The position numbers and the translations under genes are program-made. Positions 1-6,583 of a DNA stretch of 8,009 nt are shown piece after piece (within the stretch, counting starts at the first letter, position 1; every line of letters begins with the position of its first letter). Source of the stretch: Treponema sp. (GTDB lineage Bacteria > Spirochaetota > Spirochaetia > Treponematales > Breznakiellaceae); contig JAITEW010000206.1 in the NCBI GenBank assembly GCA_031281855.1, positions 1 through 8,009 of the forward strand, in the 5' to 3' direction. The notes below the pieces were generated by a model. That model was not told the DNA's origin and did no database searches. It saw only the letters and a program-made list of their open reading frames with translations.

Positions 1-126
1 TCCGCGGGGCTGCCGCCCGGCTACACACCAACCACGGCCCCGCCAAGCCGTCCTAAAACCCGCCCGCCCCCCGACTCGCCTGCCGGTCGGATCCCCCCGG
101 CCACGGCAGGCGGATTTACCACAGCA
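1..126. other. GC-rich left intergenic region
   Basis: No open frame with a credible start or ribosome binding site was seen here. The stretch is very rich in C on the plus strand. It holds a strong hairpin at 77-112 (separate entry) and a weaker inverted repeat, GCGGGGC at 4-10 with GCCCCGC at 37-43, which may be chance in such GC-rich DNA. It lies directly downstream of the minus-strand MgtC-like gene, so it is that operon's 3' region. The nearest T-run in that transcript is only four bases (from AAAA at 55-58), so no canonical intrinsic terminator is evident. Confidence 0.6.
78..113. repeat. Hairpin repeat copy 1, GATCCCCCCGG loop
   Basis: An inverted repeat has arms CGCCTGCCG (77-85) and CGGCAGGCG (104-112). 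Inside it, GTCGG (86-90) can pair with CCGGC (97-101) including one G-U pair, leaving the loop ATCCCC and a two-base CA bulge. The core GATCCCCCCGG (90-100) occurs again in a matching hairpin at 7682-7718; by hand alignment 29 of 38 columns are identical. It lies 14 bases past the MgtC-like stop codon. It is a likely member of a dispersed palindromic repeat family, and a role as mRNA 3' end or terminator is possible but lacks a good U-tract. Confidence 0.6.
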
Positions 127-813
127 TTAATATTTTTCCTTGATTTCCACTTTCCCCACATGCCCGGACGCCTTGATCTGTTTAGCGATAGAGGCAATAT
201 CCGCGGCGCTGGGGATGCTCACAAGAAGCCGCAGCTTGGTTCCCCGGTCCTTGGACCCCTGGTTTACGTCCATAGACTGGATACGGACTCCGGAAGCGGA
301 GATGATATCCAGGGCTTCTTTGGTGTCAGTGGCGCTGTTTTTGTAGCTTATTTCCAGGACTTTGATCCGTTCCGTAGGGAACACCTTTTTTTCAAATTTG
401 CCCAGCACGAAAAGGGTAAAGAGCCCCGCCGCTTCGGCTATTCCCGCCGCCGCGAACATGCCGGCGCCTATGGCCAGACCCACGGCGGCGATAAACCAGA
501 GCGACGCGGCAGTGGTCAGGCCCCGCACGTTGTTTCCAAGCCGTATAATGGCCCCTGCGCCCAGAAAGCCTATGCCCGAAACAACCTGGGCTGCGATGCG
601 GCCGGGATCGCCGTTTTTCATATCCTGAAAGGTCTGGGGCAGCCAGATGGAAAGGACCATAAGGAGGCAGGCGCCCATAGCGATAAGGATATGGGTCCGC
701 AGCCCCGCTACCTGGCGGTGCGTGGACCGCTCAAAGCCGATAACCGCGCCGGCAGCGAAACTCAGGCCGAGGCGTATCAGCATATCCCATTCGGTAAGTA
801 CCGGGGGGGTCAT
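127..813 (-). CDS. MgtC/SapB family inner-membrane protein
   Basis: This 228-residue protein has the hallmarks of the MgtC/SapB family. There is an N-terminal membrane helix ending in AGAVIGFER (21-29), the GLRTHILIAMGACL motif (37-50), the DPGRIAAQVVSGIGFLGAGA signature (69-88), and GLTTAASLWFIAAVGLAIG (98-116). About four to five hydrophobic segments span residues 10-137. A soluble C-terminal domain (about 147-228) resembles the small ACT-like domain of longer MgtC proteins. In enteric bacteria MgtC supports survival at low magnesium and inhibits ATP synthase; whether that holds here is unknown, and the family also contains housekeeping paralogues. The start codon overlaps the upstream gene's stop (ATGA at 810-813), and CAGGAG lies seven bases upstream (821-826), so translation is probably coupled. 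No magnesium-responsive leader is visible. Family assignment is firm, function is not. Confidence 0.92.
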   Translation of the reverse strand: MTPPVLTEWDMLIRLGLSFAAGAVIGFERSTHRQVAGLRTHILIAMGACLLMVLSIWLPQTFQDMKNGDPGRIAAQVVSGIGFLGAGAIIRLGNNVRGLTTAASLWFIAAVGLAIGAGMFAAAGIAEAAGLFTLFVLGKFEKKVFPTERIKVLEISYKNSATDTKEALDIISASGVRIQSMDVNQGSKDRGTKLRLLVSIPSAADIASIAKQIKASGHVGKVEIKEKY

Positions 814-3020
814 AGCCGCGCTCCTGGCGCCGCGATAAGTTTTGCAATCGACTCTTCTGACGCCGCTATGTTTTCCCGTACAAGCTTTACAAAAGAATTG
901 TCCGCAGCGGTCCCCGCGACCTGTTCCATTTCTTCTTTATTACGGTACGTTATGCTCCTGAAAGGATCGTTGAAATCCTTGGATCTGCTGACATAGACCT
1001 GTTTCGCAATCCAGCGGCGGGTTTCTATCAGGGCTTCAAGCTCCTCGTTAAGACGATCCGGGTCCCTGAGGGAAGGGCCGCCGCTAAGGTAGCGGTACAC
1101 GTCCAGCGCGTGTTTGAGCCGGTCCGTCTCGTATGCGGCAGCCATATCGTTATACGCCCTGTGGATGCTGTCCCAGGTTTTTAGTTCACCTTCCCGGATT
1201 TGCCCGCGCAGCCTGTCAAGCCTGAACGCGGGGACTATCTGGCCCCCAAGGTTCACCCATTGGGTAACCCGCCCGTCAGGCAGAGGCGTTTCCGTTCCCG
1301 CAGCAGGATCGTTCAGGACCGGAAGCCGGCGCGCAATGAGGTAGTCCGCAGCGGTTTTGACGGCGTAGTACCTGAGCATCTGCCGGTACGCCGCCCTGGC
1401 GCGCCGGGGTTTCAGGATCACCTGGCCCCTGCTGCGGCGCTCAAGGTCCCTTGCGGGGATAGCGGGATCTTTTCCCGCCTCGTCAGGGCTAAGCTCGTAT
1501 TCAGGGTCCTCGTTGTCCGCCTGCGCCTGGTCCTCCTTCAGGGGCTCAAGGATCCCCGCTTCCGCCATCCATCCTTCCATAAGCGAAAGTGCGGAGATTA
1601 TTTCCTCCGCAGTGTCAGGCGCAAGGTAGTCCGTTTCGATATGCTGTTTCTTTACCTTCCGCTTGTCCCGGTTTGAGGCTTTCCAGGAATTCCGTTCCAG
1701 GGCGTAGAGGTTGTACATCCAGAAATAAGCGGGCATCACTTCCAGGCGGTCCAGCTTCGTGTTGTTGTTCACCAGCGAGAAAGGGAGGCTGATGTTGAGT
1801 TCATAGGGATAATCGCCTTTCGCGATAAGCACGAAGCTGGCGAAGCGGCTTGAGTGTTTGAGGGTCACCGAGAGCCCGGGCCAGAACCCCCGGCCTGCCC
1901 GGATCTCCCCGTCGTTAGCCCGGCTGTTGTGGTTGGACCCGATAGTGGCCCCTGCGGCCATATTGCTCATGCCCTGGATAAGGCTGGCGATTAAAAACGA
2001 ATTGTTGTGGTGCTGCTCGTGGACCGGGAATATAAGGTTGTTCAGGATCTCGCAGCACGAAACCGTGGAATTGTCTCCCAGTACCGAGTGGATGAGCCTG
2101 GCGCCGTATTTGAGGTTGCTGTTCCGGCCCATGACGAAGCGCACCGCCTTGGAACCGTAAAAGGCGTGGCAGCCGTAGCCCACGATGCCGTTGACCATCT
2201 CCACGCCTTCGCCTATCTGGCTGGACTCGTCTTTGGAAGAAAGGACGGTTATATTTTTGAGTTTATTGGCGCCTTTGATATACGCGAATTCCCCTATCTT
2301 CACGTCCTTGATGATCCTGGTGCTCTTGATCACCGATCCTGAGCCTACGGCGCCGTAGCTTCCGAGCTTCCCGCCGTATTCTTCCTGGGTGATGTTTTTA
2401 AGCTTTTCGGTAAAATCCCGGTCGTCCCGGTACGAAGCCCATATATAGGCGTCAGCAGGGAGCATGTCCTCAAAAGGCAGTATGGATCTGCCGCCTGCTT
2501 CGTTCATAACGTCTATCCAGACCCGGACCTCCTCCCCCTCGCCGTCCTTGGTTGCGCCGTTCCCGAATTTGGCGTGGTTAGTGGTCTGCATCTCGTCGAT
2601 ACGGGAAAGGATCACCTCATCGCCGATGATGTAATGGGATATGTAGGCGCAGTCCTGTACGGCTGTATCGCTCCCTATGTCGCAGGAGATAACGGTGCTG
2701 TTCCGTATTCCAGCGGGAACGCAGAAGTCGTGGTGCTTTAAGAGGACGTTCCTGAGCGCCCCAAGGCGTATGAGCCCGTAAAACGCCGAATTCCGTATAA
2801 GCGAAGGGTCGAAGGGATCGGTAACGAGGAATTGGTCCCATTTGGAACAGTAGTTGTCGTTTTTGATTAGTATTTCCAGCTCGTCCGCTTTAAGCCCCCT
2901 CCAGGACCGGGCGGTTCCGGCCTGCATGTCCCTGAGCCAGTATTCATCCTTTCCCGCAGGAAGATATTCTTCAGGGATGAAGTTATAACCGTACTGTTCC
3001 GGGCTGTTCGTAGCTGTCAT
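810..3020 (-). CDS. DUF4954-type left-handed beta-helix protein
   Basis: This is a large protein of 736 residues in which the region from about 100 to 400 has repeated short turns of the hexapeptide type, for example SVIKSTRIIKDVKIGEFAYI (229-248) and AAGATIGSNHNSRANDGEIR (355-374). Such turns are typical of left-handed parallel beta-helix proteins related to acyltransferases and sugar nucleotidyltransferases. The overall pattern matches the DUF4954 proteins I recall from spirochaetes and Bacteroidetes. HHNN at 337-340 and the SNHNS stretch are candidate active-site or ligand residues by analogy only. The C-terminal part (about 450-736) is helical, charged and of unknown role. No signal peptide is seen. 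An in-frame upstream ATG exists at 3149, but the start at 3020 is preferred because AGGAAG lies six bases upstream and because the longer form would overlap the divergent hydratase. It is the first gene of an operon with the MgtC-like gene. The biochemical function is unknown. Confidence 0.82.
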   Translation of the reverse strand: MTATNSPEQYGYNFIPEEYLPAGKDEYWLRDMQAGTARSWRGLKADELEILIKNDNYCSKWDQFLVTDPFDPSLIRNSAFYGLIRLGALRNVLLKHHDFCVPAGIRNSTVISCDIGSDTAVQDCAYISHYIIGDEVILSRIDEMQTTNHAKFGNGATKDGEGEEVRVWIDVMNEAGGRSILPFEDMLPADAYIWASYRDDRDFTEKLKNITQEEYGGKLGSYGAVGSGSVIKSTRIIKDVKIGEFAYIKGANKLKNITVLSSKDESSQIGEGVEMVNGIVGYGCHAFYGSKAVRFVMGRNSNLKYGARLIHSVLGDNSTVSCCEILNNLIFPVHEQHHNNSFLIASLIQGMSNMAAGATIGSNHNSRANDGEIRAGRGFWPGLSVTLKHSSRFASFVLIAKGDYPYELNISLPFSLVNNNTKLDRLEVMPAYFWMYNLYALERNSWKASNRDKRKVKKQHIETDYLAPDTAEEIISALSLMEGWMAEAGILEPLKEDQAQADNEDPEYELSPDEAGKDPAIPARDLERRSRGQVILKPRRARAAYRQMLRYYAVKTAADYLIARRLPVLNDPAAGTETPLPDGRVTQWVNLGGQIVPAFRLDRLRGQIREGELKTWDSIHRAYNDMAAAYETDRLKHALDVYRYLSGGPSLRDPDRLNEELEALIETRRWIAKQVYVSRSKDFNDPFRSITYRNKEEMEQVAGTAADNSFVKLVRENIAASEESIAKLIAAPGARL

Positions 3021-3096
3021 ATTCCGCTTCCTTTTATTCAGGATTATGGTATGATTATGGTAGTACATCGAAAGAAGCTGTTCAAGGAGAAGAGAA
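3021..3096. promoter_or_regulatory. Divergent promoter region
   Basis: These 76 bases separate the start codons of two divergent genes. On the plus strand TGGTATGAT (3047-3055) is an extended -10 element, with TATGAT matching five of six consensus bases and no clear -35. On the minus strand TTGAAC (3080-3085) and TACCAT (3057-3062) are separated by 17 bases. The hydratase has a strong AAGGAG ribosome binding site (3084-3089) seven bases before its ATG. These are visual consensus matches only. Confidence 0.5.
3042..3062. repeat. Tandem 10-bp direct repeat, possible operator
   Basis: GATTATGGTA occurs at 3042-3051 and again at 3053-3062, identical and offset by 11 bp, about one helical turn. 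The pair covers the proposed plus-strand -10 (3050-3055) and the proposed minus-strand -10 (3057-3062). A protein bound on one DNA face could therefore control both divergent units. The repeat is seen directly; the operator role is inferred. Confidence 0.4.
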
Positions 3097-5427
3097 ATGG
3101 TAAAGGTTGCGGCCCATGGGGTGTATCTGGTAAAGGGCAGGGAAATCATCGAGGATATTCCTGAAAATCAGGAGAGGCTTAAGAGCGTCCTCAAGGGCGT
3201 TTCTGTTGAAGACGCCGGAAAGGGAACGATAGCGTCGGAAATCCTTCTGGCCCATCATACGGGCCCTTCGGAGCCTTTCCCCAAGGCGCTCAGCCTCAAT
3301 TTCGACGCCATGGCTTCCCATGACATCACGTTTGTCAACATCATCCAGACTGCCAAGGTCAGCGGCCTTGAGGAATTCCCGGTCCCGTATGTGCTCACTA
3401 ACTGCCACAACTCCCTCTGCGCCGTAGGGGGCACTATTAACGAAGACGACCACCTCTTCGGGCTTTCGGCTGCCAGACGCTACGGCGGCGTCTATGTCCC
3501 TCCTCATCTGGCGGTGATCCATTCGTATATCAGAGAAACCCGGGCAGGCTGCGGCAAGATGATCCTTGGAAGCGATAGCCATACCCGCTACGGTTCCCTG
3601 GGAACCATGGGGGTAGGCGAGGGCGGCGGCGAACTGGTAAAGCAGCTTCTGCGCCAGGCTTACGATGTCCAGTATCCAAAGGTTATCGCCGTGTACCTGA
3701 CCGGGAAGCCCCGGAGGGGGGTGGGGGCCCAGGACGTGGCCCTGGCCCTTGTGGGAGCGGTCTTTAAGGACGGTTTTGCCAAAAACGCGGTCCTGGAATT
3801 CGTAGGCGATGGAATCGCGGGCCTTCCTGCTGATTACCGGGCCGGTATTGACGTGATGACTACCGAAACCGCCTGCTGGTCCTCGATCTGGGAAACCGAT
3901 GAAGTTACCCGCCAGTACCTTGCGGTCCATAACAGGGAAGGGGATTACCGGGAGCTCAAACCCCGGGGCATCGCGTATTACGACGGCATGGTGTATATAG
4001 ATCTGTCAACGATCAAGCCTATGATCGCCTTGCCCTTCCATCCCAGCAACGTGTACGAACTCGACGCCCTTCTTGCCAATCCCGGCGACATTCTGCGGCA
4101 GACCGAAAAGGACGCCGCTCTGGTTATCGAAAACCCGGATGTCAAGCTGAACCTCACAGGCGCTGTTGACAGCCGGGGCCGCATCCGTGTGGACCAGGCT
4201 GTGGTAGCAGGCTGCGCCGGCGGGACCTTCGACAACCTTATGGCAGTTAATTCCATCCTGGCAGGCCGCTCACGTTCAGGCGGCGAAGGCAACGAGGGCT
4301 TTGTCTTTTCCGTTTATCCCGGCAGCCAGCCTATATTCCTGGAGCTGGCCGGGAACGGCGCCTTGAGCTCCCTCATTAACCAGGGGGTGATCGTCCGCAG
4401 CGCCTTCTGCGGCCCCTGCTTCGGCGCCGGAGACGTGCCTGCCAATAACGCCCTTTCTGTCAGGCACACTACCAGGAACTTCCCAAACCGGGAGGGTTCC
4501 AAACCCGGCAGCGGGCAGATCGCCTCGGTCTGCCTTATGGACGCCAGGAGCATTGCCGCTACCGCTCTTGCGGGCGGCTGCCTCTCTTCTGCTGAAAACC
4601 TGGACTGGAAGGAAACCGGGGTTCCGTATCATTACGGCCCGGGCCCGTACCTTGCTAAGGTGTACGACGGTACCGGAAAGCCCGACAAAAGCGCCGCGCT
4701 CCGCTATGGTCCCAATATCACCGACTGGCCGCCTATGGAAGAACTGGGCGCCAACCTTCTGCTCAAAATTGTTGCGTATATAAACGATCCTGTAACCACT
4801 ACCGACGAGCTTATCCCTTCTGGCGAGACTTCCTCGTTCCGCTCCAATCCCGTGGGCCTTGCTGAATATACCCTTTCCCGGAAAGATCCCGCTTATGTGG
4901 GAAAGGCCAAGGCGGTCCGGAACGCCGCGCAGGCCGCCGCTTCGGGTTCCGGAAACCCTGCGGAATTCCTTCCTGAACTCCCTGACATCCTTGAAGGGAT
5001 ACGGTCCATTCCGGCTATGTCCGGCATTGGGTTGAAGGATATCCAGATCGCCTCGGCCCTGTTCGCCCGGAAGCCGGGCGACGGCAGCGCCAGGGAACAG
5101 GCCGCAAGCTGCCAGCGGGTTCTGGGCGGCGGCGCTAATTTTGCCTGCGAGTACGCCACTAAGCGCTACCGCTCAAACCTTATCAACTGGGGCATCCTGC
5201 CTTTTGTGGTTGACCCCGGGGCTTTTACGAACGGCAGTTATGTTTTTATCCCTAACGCCGCAGCCGGGATACGTTCCGCGGCAACTGTCCTTGACGCCTG
5301 GGTCGTAAACGGCAAAACAGCGGCGCCGTTCCCGCTTAAAGCGCCGGAACTCAACCCCAACGAGCGGGAGATTATTCTTTCCGGGGGCCTGATTAACTAT
5401 AACCGGAAAAATCTGAAAACCCGGTAG
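3097..5427 (+). CDS. Aconitase-superfamily hydratase (YbhJ-like)
   Basis: This 776-residue protein has the full aconitase architecture: a catalytic region of about 550 residues followed by a C-terminal swivel domain (from about 650). Three cysteines fit the [4Fe-4S] ligands: C373 in AGCAGGTFDN, and C438 and C441 in FCGPCFGAGD. Their spacing (65 and 3) is close to that of pig aconitase (63 and 3). GSDSHT (158-163), R460 and R465 in TTRNFPNREG, and GDGSAREQAA (661-670) correspond to aconitase active-site segments. The usual cysteine motif with Thr-Asn-Ser is replaced by CAGG, and one serine of the swivel motif is alanine (A665), which points to the YbhJ-like branch of unassigned hydratases rather than true aconitase. 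It probably dehydrates and rehydrates a hydroxy-carboxylic acid in the cytoplasm. No partner enzyme adjoins it. AAGGAG seven bases upstream supports the start. A single-gene transcript is likely. Confidence 0.88.
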   Translation: MVKVAAHGVYLVKGREIIEDIPENQERLKSVLKGVSVEDAGKGTIASEILLAHHTGPSEPFPKALSLNFDAMASHDITFVNIIQTAKVSGLEEFPVPYVLTNCHNSLCAVGGTINEDDHLFGLSAARRYGGVYVPPHLAVIHSYIRETRAGCGKMILGSDSHTRYGSLGTMGVGEGGGELVKQLLRQAYDVQYPKVIAVYLTGKPRRGVGAQDVALALVGAVFKDGFAKNAVLEFVGDGIAGLPADYRAGIDVMTTETACWSSIWETDEVTRQYLAVHNREGDYRELKPRGIAYYDGMVYIDLSTIKPMIALPFHPSNVYELDALLANPGDILRQTEKDAALVIENPDVKLNLTGAVDSRGRIRVDQAVVAGCAGGTFDNLMAVNSILAGRSRSGGEGNEGFVFSVYPGSQPIFLELAGNGALSSLINQGVIVRSAFCGPCFGAGDVPANNALSVRHTTRNFPNREGSKPGSGQIASVCLMDARSIAATALAGGCLSSAENLDWKETGVPYHYGPGPYLAKVYDGTGKPDKSAALRYGPNITDWPPMEELGANLLLKIVAYINDPVTTTDELIPSGETSSFRSNPVGLAEYTLSRKDPAYVGKAKAVRNAAQAAASGSGNPAEFLPELPDILEGIRSIPAMSGIGLKDIQIASALFARKPGDGSAREQAASCQRVLGGGANFACEYATKRYRSNLINWGILPFVVDPGAFTNGSYVFIPNAAAGIRSAATVLDAWVVNGKTAAPFPLKAPELNPNEREIILSGGLINYNRKNLKTR

Positions 5428-5430
5428 ACT

Positions 5431-5479
5431 GACTTGTTCGATAACCCGGTTGGTTGTCGGACAAGTCTTGCGGGGCAAG
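5431..5479 (+). terminator. Stem-loops between convergent genes
   Basis: GACTTGTTCGATAACC (5431-5446) pairs with GGTTGTCGGACAAGTC (5452-5467) over 16 positions around the loop CGGTT. Two of the pairs are U-G in plus-strand RNA, whereas the minus-strand transcript would have A-C mismatches there, so the fold favours the hydratase transcript. It begins three bases after the hydratase stop. A second small hairpin, CTTGC-GGG-GCAAG (5467-5479), shares one base with the first and is followed by TTT. There is no long U-tract, so it may be a weak terminator or an mRNA-stabilising 3' end. Confidence 0.6.
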
Positions 5480-5480
5480 T

Positions 5481-5786
5481 TTAGCGTTCATGGAGTATAG
5501 CCAGTATCCGCTGAAAAGCTGAGTCCGGTTTTTTAAGTTCCCTTGATCCTCTGGTGATTTTGCAGAGCGACAGGCCCAGTTCCCTGGCGATTTCGCGCTG
5601 CGGGACTTTCTGTTCCAGGGCCTTGACCAGAGCCCACCTGGCGGCGATGTCGGCTGTTTCCGCAGGCGTAAGGAGGCAGCGGAGGAAATCTTTTATAAGC
5701 TCTGCATCCCCGGTTTTTGCCAGCACAGCCGCAAGTTCGTCCAGGTTCTCTTCCACCCCAGGGGCGTCTATTTTCATTGCTTCCAT
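5481..5786 (-). CDS. YerC/TrpR-like DNA-binding regulator
   Basis: This 101-residue protein is close in size to TrpR and to YerC/YecD-type proteins. Its helix-turn-helix (about 62-85) reads VPQREIARELGLSLCKITRG followed by SRELKK, very close to the TrpR recognition region with its ITRGS motif. The N-terminal helices, including LIKDFLRCLLTPAETADIAA (30-49), match the TrpR dimerisation part. It is a cytoplasmic repressor-type protein; whether it binds tryptophan cannot be told from this, and no tryptophan gene is in the window. The frame stays open upstream to 5933, but that extension lies over the phosphatase coding sequence, so a start at 5786 or 5777 is more likely. The ribosome binding site is weak for both. 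It follows the phosphatase gene by 49 bases and is probably co-transcribed. AACCGGG occurs twice at 9-bp spacing just upstream of the start, which might be an autoregulatory site. Confidence 0.85.
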   Translation of the reverse strand: MEAMKIDAPGVEENLDELAAVLAKTGDAELIKDFLRCLLTPAETADIAARWALVKALEQKVPQREIARELGLSLCKITRGSRELKKPDSAFQRILAILHER

Positions 5787-5835
5787 AATACCCGGTTTTC
5801 CCGGTTCCCGCAATATAATGGTCTGAACAGAGCCC

Positions 5836-6504
5836 TTACAGGAGCTCCAGTATCTGTACAGGGGTGTCGATGATGCGCTGGGCCCCGGCTTTTTCAAGGA
5901 CCTCCCTGGGACGGTAGCCCCAACTGACCCCAAGGGCGTGGCATTCGGCGTTTCTGGCTGTTTCGAGATCGATTTCCGAATCTCCTGCGAAAATGGTGTC
6001 CCTTGGCGTAAGCCCCAGGCTGACGATGATGTCCCACGCGCACGCAGGGTCCGGCTTCCGGGGCTTCCCCTTGATTTCTCCCTGAATAATATCGAAGTAA
6101 CCCTGCGGGAACAGGCCGTTGATAACCAGTTGGGCCAGAGGATCGGGCTTGTTGGTCAGAACCGCGGTCTTGATTTTCCTCCGCCTGAGTTCCGCTACCA
6201 GTTCGCTGATGCCCGGGTAGGGTTTGGTATGAACCAGAGGGGCTTCGGCGTAATAGCCCGAAGCTTCTGCGGCTATTTTGGCCGCCAGATCGTCGTTTCG
6301 CGCTTCTTCAGGCATACAGAGGAAGGCCAGGCGCTTGATGCCCCAGCCGACCTTGTCCCTATAGGCTTCAAGGGGGACTTCGGGAAAACCGTTGTTTTTA
6401 AGAGCCCGGTTCATGGAAACCGAGATATCCCCCAAGGTGTCCACCAGGGTTCCGTCGCAATCAAACAGTACGGCTTTGAATTTCATATCCTTTAAGTCTT
6501 GCAT
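5836..6504 (-). CDS. HAD-superfamily phosphatase, phosphoglycolate phosphatase-like
   Basis: This 222-residue protein carries all four HAD motifs: FDCDGTLVDT (14-23, nucleophile D15 and acid/base D17), LTNK (116-119), the lysine in GKPRKPDP (K150) and AGDSEIDLETA (173-183, with D175 and D179 for magnesium). A helical cap domain lies at about 23-95, as in the Gph/PGMB type. These enzymes remove phosphate from small molecules such as 2-phosphoglycolate or nucleotide and sugar phosphates in the cytoplasm; the substrate cannot be decided from sequence. The start is uncertain: ATG at 6504 has no clear ribosome binding site, while the ATG at 6486 (residue 7) has AAAGGA only one base away, which is too close. 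It is upstream of, and probably in one transcript with, the TrpR-like gene, and divergent from the oxidoreductase. Confidence 0.88.
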   Translation of the reverse strand: MQDLKDMKFKAVLFDCDGTLVDTLGDISVSMNRALKNNGFPEVPLEAYRDKVGWGIKRLAFLCMPEEARNDDLAAKIAAEASGYYAEAPLVHTKPYPGISELVAELRRRKIKTAVLTNKPDPLAQLVINGLFPQGYFDIIQGEIKGKPRKPDPACAWDIIVSLGLTPRDTIFAGDSEIDLETARNAECHALGVSWGYRPREVLEKAGAQRIIDTPVQILELL

Positions 6505-6583
6505 AAATCAGGATATTTTGAATATAGTTGAAAGTGAAATTTATGGAAGTTGTTATCTTTATTTTATAGGAGTTAACAGTAGT
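6505..6583. promoter_or_regulatory. AT-rich divergent promoter region
   Basis: These 79 bases between two divergent start codons are much richer in A and T than the flanking genes. On the plus strand TTGAAA (6528-6533) and TGTTAT (6551-6556) are separated by 17 bases and could drive the oxidoreductase gene. On the minus strand TATATT (6522-6527) is a possible -10 for the phosphatase operon, without a good -35. AGGAG at 6568-6572 is the oxidoreductase ribosome binding site, with a rather long 11-base spacer to ATG. Confidence 0.45.

Noticed and set aside
77..112. Canonical terminator for the MgtC-like operon
   Set aside because: The stem is strong, but in the minus-strand transcript it is followed by a G-rich stretch and only a distant four-base T-run.
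160..996. Long open frame (278 codons) on the plus strand opposite the MgtC-like gene
   Set aside because: It is antisense to two well-supported genes, its translation looks like no protein family, and long antisense frames are expected in GC-rich coding DNA.
3021..3149. N-terminal extension of the DUF4954-type protein from ATG 3149
   Set aside because: It would overlap the divergent hydratase start and the promoter region; the internal ATG at 3020 has a well-placed AGGAAG.
3082..3930. Long open frame (282 codons) on the minus strand opposite the hydratase
   Set aside because: It lies wholly opposite conserved hydratase sequence, has no ribosome binding site I can see and no recognisable domain.
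6392..6583. N-terminal extension of the oxidoreductase
   Set aside because: Family members begin at the Rossmann strand near MKHKMAIIGYG; the extension lies opposite the phosphatase and crosses the AT-rich promoter region.
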